From positions 1 through 44,298 of the forward strand of contig CAZFBS010000022.1 in the NCBI GenBank assembly GCA_964517265.1: a DNA stretch of 44,298 nt, given 5' to 3'. The notes under the pieces were generated by a model that ran no database searches, had not been told where the DNA came from, and was given only the letters and a program-made list of their open reading frames with translations. Below are positions 24,388 to 33,186 of the stretch, one piece after another; the first letter of the stretch is position 1, and each line of letters begins with the position of its first letter. The stretch is from REEP01 sp964517265 (GTDB lineage: Bacteria; Pseudomonadota; Alphaproteobacteria; Rhodospirillales; Defluviicoccaceae). Position numbers and translations under genes: made by a program.

Positions 24388-25281
24388 ATGACTCGAGAAA
24401 CAATGGCCGACCTCGTCGCCTTCCTGGCCGTCGCCAGGGAACGCAGCTTTACCCGGGCGGCGGCGCAAATCGGCGTGTCGGCTTCCGCGCTCAGCCATAC
24501 GATCCGCAAGCTCGAGGAGCGCCTCGGCGTTCGCCTCCTCATCCGGACAACCCGGAACGTCTCTCCGACCGAGGCCGGCGAACGCCTGTTGAACTCCGTA
24601 GGCCCGCACCTCGATCAGATCCGCATGGAGGTCGATGGGCTGAGCGAGCTTCGGGACAAGCCGGCCGGAACGATCCGCATCACCACCGGCGACCATGCAG
24701 CCGAGACGATTCTCATGCCCGCTGTAGCCGCGCTCCTGCCAGCCTATCCGGACCTCAAGGTGGAGATCAGCGTCGATGCCGGCTTTGTCGATATCGCAGC
24801 GCAAGGTTTCGATGCCGGTGTTCGTATGGGCGAGACGATCGCGCAGGATATGATCGCGGTTCGCATCGGACCGGACATGCGGATGGCGGCCGTCGGCTCG
24901 CCAGCGTACTTCGAACGAGGGGGCCTGCCGCGCGCGCCCGACGATCTTGCGGGGCACAACTGCATCAATCTTCGTTTTCCGACACACGGCGGCGTGTATG
25001 TCTGGGAGTTCGAGAAGGCCGGCCGTGCGCTCAATGTGCGCGTCGGCGGCCAGTGCACCGTCAATGACATCAGGCTCGCCCGCATGGGAGCCATCGCCGG
25101 TTCCGGTATCGCCTACCTGCCGGACGATTACGTTCAACCCGACATCGACGCAGGGAGGCTGCAACGCGTGCTGGAGGATTGGTGCCCTCCATTCCCAGGA
25201 TACCACATTTACTATCCGAGCCGCCGTCAGCAGTCTCCCGCCCTGGCCGTGATACTCGACGCTCTCCGCGACCGGGGATGA
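24388..25281 (+). CDS. LysR-family regulator of the cupin operon
   Basis: A 297-residue LysR protein: helix-turn-helix (VAFLAVARERSFTRAAAQIG, SASALSHTIRKLEERLGVRL) and effector domain (GTIRITTGDHAAETILMPAV, GFDAGVRMGETIAQDMIAVR, CINLRFPTHGGVYVWEFEK), ending HIYYPSRRQQSPAL. It is divergent from the cupin operon and so is the probable regulator. It is a close paralogue of the LysR protein at 27957-28850: same length and the same motifs throughout the effector domain, suggesting duplication and a related inducer. Confidence 0.92.
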   Translation: MTRETMADLVAFLAVARERSFTRAAAQIGVSASALSHTIRKLEERLGVRLLIRTTRNVSPTEAGERLLNSVGPHLDQIRMEVDGLSELRDKPAGTIRITTGDHAAETILMPAVAALLPAYPDLKVEISVDAGFVDIAAQGFDAGVRMGETIAQDMIAVRIGPDMRMAAVGSPAYFERGGLPRAPDDLAGHNCINLRFPTHGGVYVWEFEKAGRALNVRVGGQCTVNDIRLARMGAIAGSGIAYLPDDYVQPDIDAGRLQRVLEDWCPPFPGYHIYYPSRRQQSPALAVILDALRDRG

Positions 25282-25458
25282 ACATCTGCCGCCCATGGTA
25301 GAGCCTATTCCGCACCTGGAAGAGCATCGCCGGCGCACCTGCGATCGCCCCGCTAAGTGGCGAGCTCGCCTAGTCGCTATCAGGTCTCTGAATGGCAGCT
25401 AGCGAGATAGGTGATGGACGCTACAGCTCACCCAAAGGCTCAGGTTCCATCTCGCCGC

Positions 25459-26559
25459 TCATGCAAGGTGCTGCTCGAAGAAGGATTGCAGCTTATCGAA
25501 CGGGATCACGTCGACCTTGTCGTAGAGGTCGGTGTGGTTGGCGCCCGGAATGATCATCAGTTCCTTCGGCTCTGCCGCGGCCGCGAAGGCGGTTTCGCTG
25601 AAGTAGCGCGAGTGGGCATTCTCGCCATGGATCAGCAGGACCGGACGCGGCGAGATTTCCGCAATGTAGGTCAGGAGCGGCATGTTCATGAACGACAGCG
25701 GCGTGGTCTGCGTCCAGGAGTTGCCCGAGTTGACCGCGCGTGGGTGAAAGCCACGCGGCGTCCTGTAATAGTCGTGGTAGTCGACTAGGAACTGTGCCTC
25801 GCCACCGTGCAGCTCGTTGTAGGGCGGCTGGTAAGCCGGGGCGCCTTTTTCCGCATCGGCCCAGCGCTGCCGGCTCATTTGCTCCAGCATTTGCGTGCGC
25901 TGTTCGAGGGTCATGCTGTCATTGTAGCCCTTCGACATGACGCGGGTCATGTCGTACATGGTGCTGGTCGCAACGGCCTTGACGCGCTTGTCCGCGGCGA
26001 CGGCGTTCAACGCCATGCCGCCCCAGCCGCAAATGCCGATGATGCCGATCCGCTCGCGGTCGACGGAAGAATGCAGGCCGAGATAGTCGACAGCGGCGCT
26101 GAAATCCTCGGTGTTGATGTCCGGCGAGGCGACATTGCGTGGTTCGCCGCCGCTTTCACCAGTATAGGACGGATCGAAAGCCAGCGTGACGAAGCCGCGC
26201 TCCGCCATGGTCTGCGCATAAAGACCCGAAGACTGCTCCTTCACCGCCCCGAACGGACCGCTGACGGCGAGCGCCGGCAGGCGCCTGTCGGCACGGTTCT
26301 TCGGCAGATAGAGATCGCCCACCAGGGTGATGCCGTAGCGGTTCCTGAACGTGACCTTCTCATGGTCGACGTTTTCACTCTTTGGGAAAACCTTGTCCCA
26401 TTCGTTTGCCATAGTCTGAGCCTTTGCGTTGGAAGCGTTGAACATTGAAGCGACGCCGAAGGCGGCGACACTGGCGCCGGTCAGCTTCAGGAGGTCGCGG
26501 CGACCGAAGTCCAGGCCGCGTGCCGGTTCTGCTGTATTGCCGGAAGTATGCGTTCTCAT
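25459..26559 (-). CDS. Tat-exported alpha/beta hydrolase with a Cys nucleophile
   Basis: A 366-residue hydrolase with a twin-arginine signal (GRRDLLKLTGASVAAFGVAS). The fold is dienelactone-hydrolase/YcjY-like: RYGITLVGDLYLPKN, RGFVTLAFDPSYTGESGG, then the nucleophile elbow GIIGICGWGGMALNAV. This is G-x-C-x-W, so the nucleophile is Cys as in dienelactone hydrolases. The acid is probably in PRPVLLIHGENAHS and the His in PGANHTDLYDKVD. Export by Tat implies folding in the cytoplasm. Transcribed with the MFS gene 77 bases upstream; AGGAGACAGAC precedes the ATG. Confidence 0.88.
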   Translation of the reverse strand: MRTHTSGNTAEPARGLDFGRRDLLKLTGASVAAFGVASMFNASNAKAQTMANEWDKVFPKSENVDHEKVTFRNRYGITLVGDLYLPKNRADRRLPALAVSGPFGAVKEQSSGLYAQTMAERGFVTLAFDPSYTGESGGEPRNVASPDINTEDFSAAVDYLGLHSSVDRERIGIIGICGWGGMALNAVAADKRVKAVATSTMYDMTRVMSKGYNDSMTLEQRTQMLEQMSRQRWADAEKGAPAYQPPYNELHGGEAQFLVDYHDYYRTPRGFHPRAVNSGNSWTQTTPLSFMNMPLLTYIAEISPRPVLLIHGENAHSRYFSETAFAAAAEPKELMIIPGANHTDLYDKVDVIPFDKLQSFFEQHLA

Positions 26560-26636
26560 GTCTGTCTCCTTTCTGTTGCTGGTGCATGTGTTCGGTTGGG
26601 ATTGAGCCGCTCCGCCAGATTGGTCAGCCGTGCCGA

Positions 26637-27824
26637 TCACGCGGGCTTCAGCAGGCGCCGGCCATTGCCGATGACCGCGATCGAAAGGGCGGCCAGAACC
26701 ATGCTGCCGATGAAGGTCGCGGAGATCGTCATGCCGTCCAGCAGCAGCCCGCCGACCACGGCGCCCAGCAGGATCGACATCTGAATCGCCGCGACCATCA
26801 GGCTGCCGGCGGCCTCTGGCGCATCGTCGGCGTTCTGCGACATCCAGGTCATCCAGATCACCGACATTGCGGTGTTCATAGCGCCCCAGAGAGCGAGGAA
26901 CAGGGCCGCCGCGATCACCGAGCCGCCGAGTAGCAGCAGGCCGAGTGTGCAGCCGCCCATCAGCAGCGCGGGCAGTCTCAGCAGAGGCGCGACATTGCCG
27001 CTCACGAACTGGCCCGACGCCCAGGTTCCGACGAAGCCGGCGCAGCCCAGCACGAGCAGAAGGATGGAGAGTATCGTCACATCCACGCCCGTCACCTGTT
27101 CCAGAAACGGGCGCAGATAGGTGAACATGGTGAAGGCGGATCCCCAGGTGAGCATCGCCGCGATCAGGCCACGCAGGAAATAGGGGCGCTGCAAGAGCGC
27201 GACCATCGAACGAAAATCCTGACGCTGCCGGGCGGGCAACGACGGCAGTGCAACCAGATGCCAGACGAGGTTGAAGGCGACGATGGGCGTCAGCGCCCAG
27301 AACACCGCGCGCCAGCCGAACAGGTCGCCCAGATAGCTGCCGATCAGGGCGGCGAAGGCGGCCGCAATGGCCTGCCCGCCATACATCAGGGCGAGCGCAC
27401 GCGGCACGTCGCTTGTCGGAACCAGCCGCATGATGACGGCGGTGGCCAGAGCCCAGAAGCCGCCGATGCAGATGCCAAGCAGGGCGCGGCCGATCATCAG
27501 CACCGCGAAATTCGGCGCTGCCGCCACCAGTACCAGCGACAGCAGCATCAAACCCGTCATCGCGACCAGGACCCATTTCCGGTTCAGCGTGCCGGCGGCG
27601 GTGGTGATGACCATGCTGGCCGCTACTGCGAACAGGCCGCTGATCGAAATCGCCTGTCCGGTCTGACCCTCTGTCGCGCGCAGTCCCTCGGCCATCGGCG
27701 TGAGCACGCTGACCGGCATGAACTCCGAGGCGATCAGCATCGCCACGCACAGCGCCATGGAGAGGACCGCGCCCCAAGCTGCAACGGGTCTGCTGTCTGC
27801 ATCGAATGTGGCGGCGACGGCCAT
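26637..27824 (-). CDS. MFS transporter (efflux type)
   Basis: A 395-residue transporter with about 12 membrane helices (AWGAVLSMALCVAMLIASEF, GLMLLSLVLVAAAPNFAVLM and IGRALLGICIGGFWALATAV visible early on). The motif RALLGICIGGF is an MFS A-loop/motif-B type signature and the family resembles AraJ/YdhP drug or sugar exporters. The start at 27824 is set by AGGAG; the frame is open 19 codons further, without family similarity. It heads a two-gene operon with the hydrolase and is divergent from a LysR gene, so the LysR protein probably induces it. Confidence 0.9.
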   Translation of the reverse strand: MAVAATFDADSRPVAAWGAVLSMALCVAMLIASEFMPVSVLTPMAEGLRATEGQTGQAISISGLFAVAASMVITTAAGTLNRKWVLVAMTGLMLLSLVLVAAAPNFAVLMIGRALLGICIGGFWALATAVIMRLVPTSDVPRALALMYGGQAIAAAFAALIGSYLGDLFGWRAVFWALTPIVAFNLVWHLVALPSLPARQRQDFRSMVALLQRPYFLRGLIAAMLTWGSAFTMFTYLRPFLEQVTGVDVTILSILLLVLGCAGFVGTWASGQFVSGNVAPLLRLPALLMGGCTLGLLLLGGSVIAAALFLALWGAMNTAMSVIWMTWMSQNADDAPEAAGSLMVAAIQMSILLGAVVGGLLLDGMTISATFIGSMVLAALSIAVIGNGRRLLKPA

Positions 27825-27845
27825 CGGTTGGCTCCTGCAAAGATT

Positions 27846-27858
27846 GTTGCAGTGCAAC
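27846..27858. promoter_or_regulatory. GTTGCA-G-TGCAAC palindrome before the MFS gene
   Basis: This perfect 6-bp palindrome with one central base lies in the MFS-LysR divergent region, just upstream of the MFS ribosome-binding site. It is a good candidate operator, either for the LysR protein or for another repressor acting on the MFS leader. Confidence 0.45.
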
Positions 27859-27956
27859 CTAGTGGATTTGCGATAAACCAATTAGCTGTTGAAATCGGCA
27901 TGAACTTATCGATCAGATCGAATAGTCTGCCGAGCGTGCGACAAGCGAGGACCGCC

Positions 27957-28850
27957 ATGGCCAAAACCGATCTCAACCAACTGACGTGGTTCCAGGCCGT
28001 CGCCGAGGAGCGCAGCTTCACCCGGGCGGCGGCAAAGCTCGGCGTTGCGCAATCGACGCTCAGTCACACGATCAAGCAACTCGAAGCGAGCTTGGGACTG
28101 CGGCTTCTGACGCGCACCACGCGCAATGTCGCCACGACCGCGGCGGGCGAACGGCTGCTACAGACCATCGCCCCGCGCATCGGCGAAATCGAGGATGAGA
28201 TCGCGGCGCTGATGGCGTTCCGCGACAAACCGTCAGGCACCATCCGGTTGACCCTGTCCGACCATGCGCTTGAAAGCGTCGTCTGGCCTAAGCTGAAGCC
28301 GCTGCTCAGCGATTATCCCGATATCCAGGTCGAACTGATCCTGGACAGCACCTTCCGCAACATCGTCGAGGAAGGTTTTGATGCCGGCGTCCGGCTTGGC
28401 GAAAGCGTCGAGAAGGACATGATCGCGGTTCGCATCGGGCCGGACTGGCGCCTGGTCGCCGTGGCATCGCCCGGCTATTTCGCCGAGCGGGGCGCGCCGG
28501 GCCATCCGCAGGATCTGGTCCGGCATGTCTGCATCAACATGCGCCACGAGACCGCGGGCGGTCTTTATGCGTGGGAGTTCGAGAAGGACGGGCAGGCGCT
28601 GCGTGTCCGGGTAGACGGTCAACTGACCTTCAACAACTCCTACGCCATGATCGACGCGGCGGTGAACGGCTACGGCATCGCCTATGTGCCGGAGGACATC
28701 GTGGAGCCGCATATCCAATCCGGGTCGCTGGTGCAGATTCTCGACGAGTGGTCCCCCTTTTTCGACGGCTATTTCCTCTATTACCCGAGCCGCCGTCAGA
28801 ACCTTCCTGCCTTCAAGGTCATCGTCGACGCGCTAAGGCGACGGGATTGA
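27957..28850 (+). CDS. LysR-family regulator of the MFS-hydrolase operon
   Basis: A 297-residue LysR protein with helix-turn-helix (WFQAVAEERSFTRAAAKLGV, AQSTLSHTIKQLEASLGLRL) and effector domain (GTIRLTLSDHALESVVWPKL, GFDAGVRLGESVEKDMIAVR, GYFLYYPSRRQNLPAFKVIV). It starts at ATG 27957; the frame is open much further upstream, but that part is antisense to the MFS gene. It is paralogous to the LysR gene at 24388. Each copy lies beside its own divergent operon, so the two regulators and two operons probably form one response. Confidence 0.92.
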   Translation: MAKTDLNQLTWFQAVAEERSFTRAAAKLGVAQSTLSHTIKQLEASLGLRLLTRTTRNVATTAAGERLLQTIAPRIGEIEDEIAALMAFRDKPSGTIRLTLSDHALESVVWPKLKPLLSDYPDIQVELILDSTFRNIVEEGFDAGVRLGESVEKDMIAVRIGPDWRLVAVASPGYFAERGAPGHPQDLVRHVCINMRHETAGGLYAWEFEKDGQALRVRVDGQLTFNNSYAMIDAAVNGYGIAYVPEDIVEPHIQSGSLVQILDEWSPFFDGYFLYYPSRRQNLPAFKVIVDALRRRD

Positions 28851-29236
28851 TCGCGAAAGGACGTGACTTCCCTCCTAGGCAAACGCCTGGTGTCAGTCGC
28901 AGCGGTCGAGCAAAGAGGATTTCCACGCGGACTGCCGGCTCACGACACCTCAGCAAAGCCTTAAAGGGGCAACGGGGTGGACATAGTTTTCATCATCAAC
29001 TGAATGACGCACCGATGCCACTCGAACGCGCGGCCTCGGCGAGAGGTGGTGGGCTTCGACCGCTATGCCGAAGCCGGTCCTGACATTGTCGCCTGCACTA
29101 TATCGCTTCGCGCGCCGCGCCCCGTACGATCTGCACGCCATGGCACGATATTCCCGCACGCGTCCCGGCGAGGCCTTCCGTCACCCTCCATCTATCGCTT
29201 TCTATTCCTCCAGCGTCTTTGAAGTGGAGGAGCGGC
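28851..29236. other. Unassigned gap between cargo and integration module
   Basis: No gene is recognised in these 386 bases; short frames exist but none looks like a known family. The one clear structure is an inverted repeat GGCTTCG (29052-29058), CGAAGCC (29069-29075) around a 10-base loop, without a T-run. It may be a regulatory hairpin before the AlpA-like gene. Confidence 0.4.
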
Positions 29237-29509
29237 GTGAGTCACGGAGCCCAGAAGCAGATCAGCAGAACGATAAGGCGCCAGCAGTTGCGCGAGATCG
29301 TGCCGCTGGCCGACAGCACGATCTACGAGATGGAGCAACGCGGTGAATTCCCGCAGCGCTTCTATCTGACCTCGCGCAGCGTGGTCTGGGATCTCGCCGA
29401 GGTGGAGGCCTGGCTGGAGGCGCGCCGAGCGGCCTCGAGAGCGAAGACCATCAAACGCGCACCTTCTCCCGATGTCGGATTGCGGAAGACGCGCCCCGTC
29501 AGACATTAG
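29237..29509 (+). CDS. AlpA-like excisionase/transcription factor
   Basis: A 90-residue MerR-fold helix-turn-helix protein of the AlpA family: RRQQLREIVPLADSTIYEME, then RGEFPQRFYLTSRSVVWDLAEVEAWLEARRA. AlpA proteins of P4-like elements activate the integrase or act as directionality factors. The GTG at 29237 is preferred because AGGAG lies just before it. It is convergent with the integrase and the two overlap by 11 bases (29499-29509), so the level of one transcript may affect the other. Confidence 0.9.
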   Translation: MSHGAQKQISRTIRRQQLREIVPLADSTIYEMEQRGEFPQRFYLTSRSVVWDLAEVEAWLEARRAASRAKTIKRAPSPDVGLRKTRPVRH

Positions 29510-30755
29510 GCTCTGGCGCCAGCAAGTCCATCGAAGGCGGATAGAGCGACGGGACATACTTCTGACCGGCCGCCCAGGCGTCCACGATATTCGCCCACTC
29601 CTGCAACATGTGGCGCCGTTGATGTTCGTATTCAGCCTTGTTGTAAACGCCGCGCGACGACCGCCCATCCTCATGGGCGAGACACTTCTCGATCCAGTCG
29701 CTGTTGAAGCCCAGCTCGTTGAGTAGGGTCGATCCTGTCCGCCGCAGGTCATGCACGGTGAACGACTCCAGCGGCAGCCCTTCCTTCTTGGCGCGCGCCA
29801 CGACCGCGGTCGTGATCCGGTTGAAGGTGGCCCGGGACATCGGCGCGTCCGCGTCGTATCGCGACGGCAGGAGATACCGCGAATTGCCGGCGCACGTCTT
29901 GAGCGCGACCATGATGTCGAGCGCTTGCTGGGACAGGTAGACGTTGTGCGGCCGCGACCGCTTCATGCGCTCTTTCGGGATGGACCAGACGGCGTTCTCG
30001 AAATCCACTTCGTCCCAGGTCGCGTCCTGCAGTTCGCTCTTCCGGACCATGGTAAGCAGGAAGAGCTTCATGCCAAGTCGGATCGTCGGCAGGGTAGGCA
30101 CATGCTCCAGTTGATTGAGCATGATCCGAATCTCCGACGGAGACAGAGACCGGTCGCGCGGTACGAAATGAGCGATGGACGCCGGCCCGACATCCTCTGC
30201 GGGATTGTGGACCTTCTCTCCGTGCAGGATCGCGAAACCGTAGATCTGCTTCACGATATCGCGGACGTGGATAGCGACCGCCGGCGCACCGCGCTCTTTG
30301 ACCGCGGCGCATAGAGCCCGCAAATCCTCTGCCGTGATCTCAGTGAGCAGACGGTTGCGGTACTTGGGCAGGAGGTCGCGCTCGTAGATCGCCCTTCGCA
30401 TGGCTTTGGTGCTGTCGGCCATGCGCCCTTCCTGGAACCAACGCTCGGCGAACTCTCCGAAACTCTTGGCCTCCTTCAGTCGCCGTTTCTCTCGCTGCTT
30501 CTCCTGTGCCGGCGATCGCCCCTCCGTGATCGCCCGCTTGGCGTCGATGAGCTTTTCGCGGGCGCGGGCCAACGAAATCCCCGCTGCGCCATAGCGGCCC
30601 AGCGTCACGGTCTCTCGACGACCATTCATCCGGTAGTCGAGGCGGAACACAATCGTGCCCGACGGCTGGACCACGAGATACATACCGTCACGGTCCGTGA
30701 CCTTGTATGATTTCTCTTTAGGTTTCAGAGCCTTAACGCCAGCATCCGTTAGCAT
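29499..30755 (-). CDS. P4-type tyrosine integrase
   Basis: A 418-residue site-specific recombinase that inserts the element at guaA. The N-terminal DUF4102 arm-binding domain (LTDAGVKALKPKEKSYKVTD, GMYLVVQPSG) and a core-binding SAM-like domain precede the catalytic domain. The catalytic residues are Arg in FLLTMVRKSEL, His-x-x-Arg in VHDLRRTGSTLLNELG, His in IEKCLAHEDG and Tyr in SRGVYNKAEYEHQRR. GAGGGAG precedes the ATG. The direction, away from guaA, and the arm-like repeats upstream match other P4-type integrases. Confidence 0.95.
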   Translation of the reverse strand: MLTDAGVKALKPKEKSYKVTDRDGMYLVVQPSGTIVFRLDYRMNGRRETVTLGRYGAAGISLARAREKLIDAKRAITEGRSPAQEKQREKRRLKEAKSFGEFAERWFQEGRMADSTKAMRRAIYERDLLPKYRNRLLTEITAEDLRALCAAVKERGAPAVAIHVRDIVKQIYGFAILHGEKVHNPAEDVGPASIAHFVPRDRSLSPSEIRIMLNQLEHVPTLPTIRLGMKLFLLTMVRKSELQDATWDEVDFENAVWSIPKERMKRSRPHNVYLSQQALDIMVALKTCAGNSRYLLPSRYDADAPMSRATFNRITTAVVARAKKEGLPLESFTVHDLRRTGSTLLNELGFNSDWIEKCLAHEDGRSSRGVYNKAEYEHQRRHMLQEWANIVDAWAAGQKYVPSLYPPSMDLLAPEPNV

Positions 30756-30799
30756 CTACTCCCTCGGGATTGGATCAAAAACGGGGGAGAGCCTCAAAA

Positions 30800-30959
30800 A
30801 TACCGTCAGGCCAAAAATGGCTGTCCTAAAGGCAATTTATTGTTTTTCTTCAATGCGTTGAAGCCTTAAAAAATACCGTCAAAAGCTCTCTTAGCCCTGA
30901 CGGTATCTTCGAAATGTCAATGGATCAAGCGTGCGCATACCGTCGGAAATACCGTCAGG
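30800..30959. other. ATACCGTCAGG repeats, likely integrase arm-type sites
   Basis: ATACCGTCAGG occurs exactly at 30800-30810, inverted at 30896-30906 and again at 30949-30959. Shorter matches (ATACCGTC or ATACCGTCA) are at 30873-30881 and 30937-30944, with a further copy inside the integrase gene at 30682-30690. Repeats of one motif between a tyrosine integrase and its target gene are the arrangement of arm-type binding sites for the DUF4102-type N-terminus. Confidence 0.75.
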
Positions 30960-31100
30960 CAGGACGCCTACCCGGCGATAGTCCGCGAAAGATGGCGAAT
31001 GCTTTATATAGATATTTCAGTGCGTTATGGCGTATCGTAGCGTAGTTTCGGATACTGCTGGAGTGGCAAAAATCATTCCCATTCGATGGTGCCAGGAGGC
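30960..31100. other. Inferred attachment site at the 3' end of guaA (right end of element)
   Basis: The integrase gene points away from guaA and its arm repeats end at 30959, 114 bases from the guaA stop at 31073. Integration into the 3' end of guaA is a known habit of related elements, which then restore the gene's end. The crossover core is therefore expected at or just past the last bases of guaA. The partner copy would lie left of the window, so the exact core cannot be seen. Confidence 0.5.
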
Positions 31101-32626
31101 TTGGAGGTGACGTCGTAGACGACGCGATTGACGCCGGGAACCTCATTGACAATGCGGCTGGCGACTTGACTCAAAAAGGCGTGATCGAAGGGGAAGGAGT
31201 CGGCGGTCATCCCATCGGTCGAGGTCACCGCCCGCAACGCCACGACGGCTTCATACGTGCGAGCATCGCCCATCACGCCGACCGTGCGCACCGGCAGAAG
31301 AACGGCGAAGGCCTGCCAGATGGCGTCGTAGAGGCCGGCGAGGCGGATCTCCTCCAGGTAGATAGCGTCCGCCTTGCGCAGAATGTCCGCCCGCTCGGCC
31401 GTCACCATGCCGAGAATGCGCACGGCGAGGCCGGGGCCGGGAAAGGGATGACGGCCGACCAGGCTCTCCGGCAGGCCGAGCTCGCGGCCAAGGACGCGCA
31501 CCTCGTCCTTGAACAGCTCGCGCAGCGGCTCGACCAGCGCCATGTTCATCAGCTCGGGCAGGCCGCCGACGTTGTGATGAGACTTGATGGTCTGGCTGGG
31601 ACCCCCGGTAAACGATACCGATTCGATGACATCGGTATACAGCGTCCCCTGGGCGAGGAAATCGGCGCCGCCGAGCCCTCTCGCTTCTTCCTCAAAGACG
31701 TCGATGAAGGTCGCGCCGATGATCTTGCGTTTGCGTTCCGGATCGTCGATGCCGGCAAGACGGGCGAGAAACACGTCGGATGCGTCGCGATCGACCAGCG
31801 GGATGTTGTAGTGGCCGCGGAACAGGGCGACGACTTCCGCCGCCTCCTGGTGACGCAGCAGGCCGTGATCGATGAACACGCAAGTAAGCTGATCGCCGAT
31901 TGCCTCGTGCAACAGCACCGCCGCGACCGACGAATCAACTCCCCCGGAGAGGCCGCAGATCACCCGGCCGCTGCCGACCTGCCGGCGGATCCTGTCGACC
32001 GCCTGCTGTCTGAAGGCGGTCATCGTCCAATCCCCGTGGCAGCCGGCAACCCGGTGCGTGAAATTGTGAAGAAGCTGTGCGCCGTGCGGCGTGTGCACCA
32101 CCTCGGGGTGAAACTGGAGCCCGTAGAAACGGCGAACGTCATCGGCGATCGCGGCGAACGGGGCGCCCTTAGAGACGGCGACGGAACGAAATCCCGGCGG
32201 CAGCGTCGTGACATGATCGCCATGGCTCATCCACACTGGCTCACGACTGCCGGTGTCCCAGACACCGTGGAACAGCGCGCAATCGTCGATGATCTCGACA
32301 TAGGCGCGACCGAATTCACGGCTGACGTCGCCGCCTGTCACCGCGCCGCCGAGCTGGGCGACCATCGTCTGCTGCCCATAGCAAATGCCGAGGACCGGCA
32401 CCCCCGACGTGAACACAGCCTCGTCGGCGCGCGGCGAGGCGGCGTCCATCACCGATGCGGGACCACCCGAGAGGATGATCGCCTTCGGCCCGAACGCCCG
32501 AAGGGTACTGGCGTCAACGCGGTTGAAGGGATGAATTTCCGAGTAGACACCGCTTTCTCGCACGCGGCGGGCGATCAGCTGAGTGACCTGGGAGCCAAAA
32601 TCAACAATGAGTACGCGTTCGGTCAT
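31073..32626 (-). CDS. guaA: GMP synthase (glutamine-hydrolysing)
   Basis: A 517-residue enzyme that makes GMP from XMP, ATP and glutamine. The N-terminal class I amidotransferase has VLGICYGQQTMVAQLGG (catalytic Cys) and LQFHPEVVHT (His). The ATP-pyrophosphatase P-loop is CGLSGGVDSSVAAVLL. The C-terminal dimerisation domain ends VVYDVTSKPPGTIEWE, the normal family end, so the gene is intact after integration. Chromosomal housekeeping gene and the inferred ICE target. Confidence 0.97.
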   Translation of the reverse strand: MTERVLIVDFGSQVTQLIARRVRESGVYSEIHPFNRVDASTLRAFGPKAIILSGGPASVMDAASPRADEAVFTSGVPVLGICYGQQTMVAQLGGAVTGGDVSREFGRAYVEIIDDCALFHGVWDTGSREPVWMSHGDHVTTLPPGFRSVAVSKGAPFAAIADDVRRFYGLQFHPEVVHTPHGAQLLHNFTHRVAGCHGDWTMTAFRQQAVDRIRRQVGSGRVICGLSGGVDSSVAAVLLHEAIGDQLTCVFIDHGLLRHQEAAEVVALFRGHYNIPLVDRDASDVFLARLAGIDDPERKRKIIGATFIDVFEEEARGLGGADFLAQGTLYTDVIESVSFTGGPSQTIKSHHNVGGLPELMNMALVEPLRELFKDEVRVLGRELGLPESLVGRHPFPGPGLAVRILGMVTAERADILRKADAIYLEEIRLAGLYDAIWQAFAVLLPVRTVGVMGDARTYEAVVALRAVTSTDGMTADSFPFDHAFLSQVASRIVNEVPGVNRVVYDVTSKPPGTIEWE

Positions 32627-32811
32627 GATCGCCGGACCTTAGCCGATCCCCGGGAGGGGATCACCAGGGAAAGAGACCAAGGGGCAAGAAGCAGATGTGC
32701 GAGTGCTGCAGAATCCCCATGATCTCACCCTGGTCGTGGAAATACGCTCTCTTGCGGTAAGCGGGTGCGACGCATTAGCATTGTAGCCGTGCATCGAAGA
32801 GGAGGCCGATA

Positions 32812-33156
32812 ATGCGACTTCCGTTGTCAATCTTGTTCGCAACCTGCATTGCCGTTCCCGCGTTCGCCCATCACGGCTGGGGCTCTTACGACGCGGAAAA
32901 CCCTTTAACGATTGAAGGGCCGATCGAAAAGGTCACCCTGCAGAACCCCCACGGCGAGATGATCGTCCCCCACGAAGGCCAGCCGTGGCTCGTTACGCTG
33001 GCACCGCTGTCGCGGATGAATGCGCGCGGCGCGACGGCGGACGTCGTCCGGGAAGGAAGGACGGTGATCGCTTACGGCTATCGGAAGCGGGACGGCAGCG
33101 CTGAAATTCGTGCCGAGTGGATCGAGGTAAACGGTCGACAATTCCAGCTGCGCTAA
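32812..33156 (+). CDS. DUF6152 family exported protein
   Basis: A 114-residue protein with a signal peptide (LPLSILFATCIAVPAFAHHG) that begins its mature part with the family-typical HHGWGSYDAENPLTIEGPIE. The rest is beta-rich (EKVTLQNPHGEMIVPHEG, TVIAYGYRKRDGSAEIRAEW). The His pair after the signal suggests metal binding, but function is unknown. GAGGAGG precedes the start. Followed by a small membrane protein on the same strand, with which it is often linked. Confidence 0.8.
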   Translation: MRLPLSILFATCIAVPAFAHHGWGSYDAENPLTIEGPIEKVTLQNPHGEMIVPHEGQPWLVTLAPLSRMNARGATADVVREGRTVIAYGYRKRDGSAEIRAEWIEVNGRQFQLR

Positions 33157-33186
33157 AGCGGGAGCACAAGGGGCGGAGCGCGAGGC

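Noticed and set aside
25459..27840. A possible giant fusion upstream of the hydrolase (793 codons)
   Set aside because: The extra N-terminal part is a shifted reading of the MFS gene; the Tat signal and ribosome-binding site at 26559 show where the hydrolase starts.
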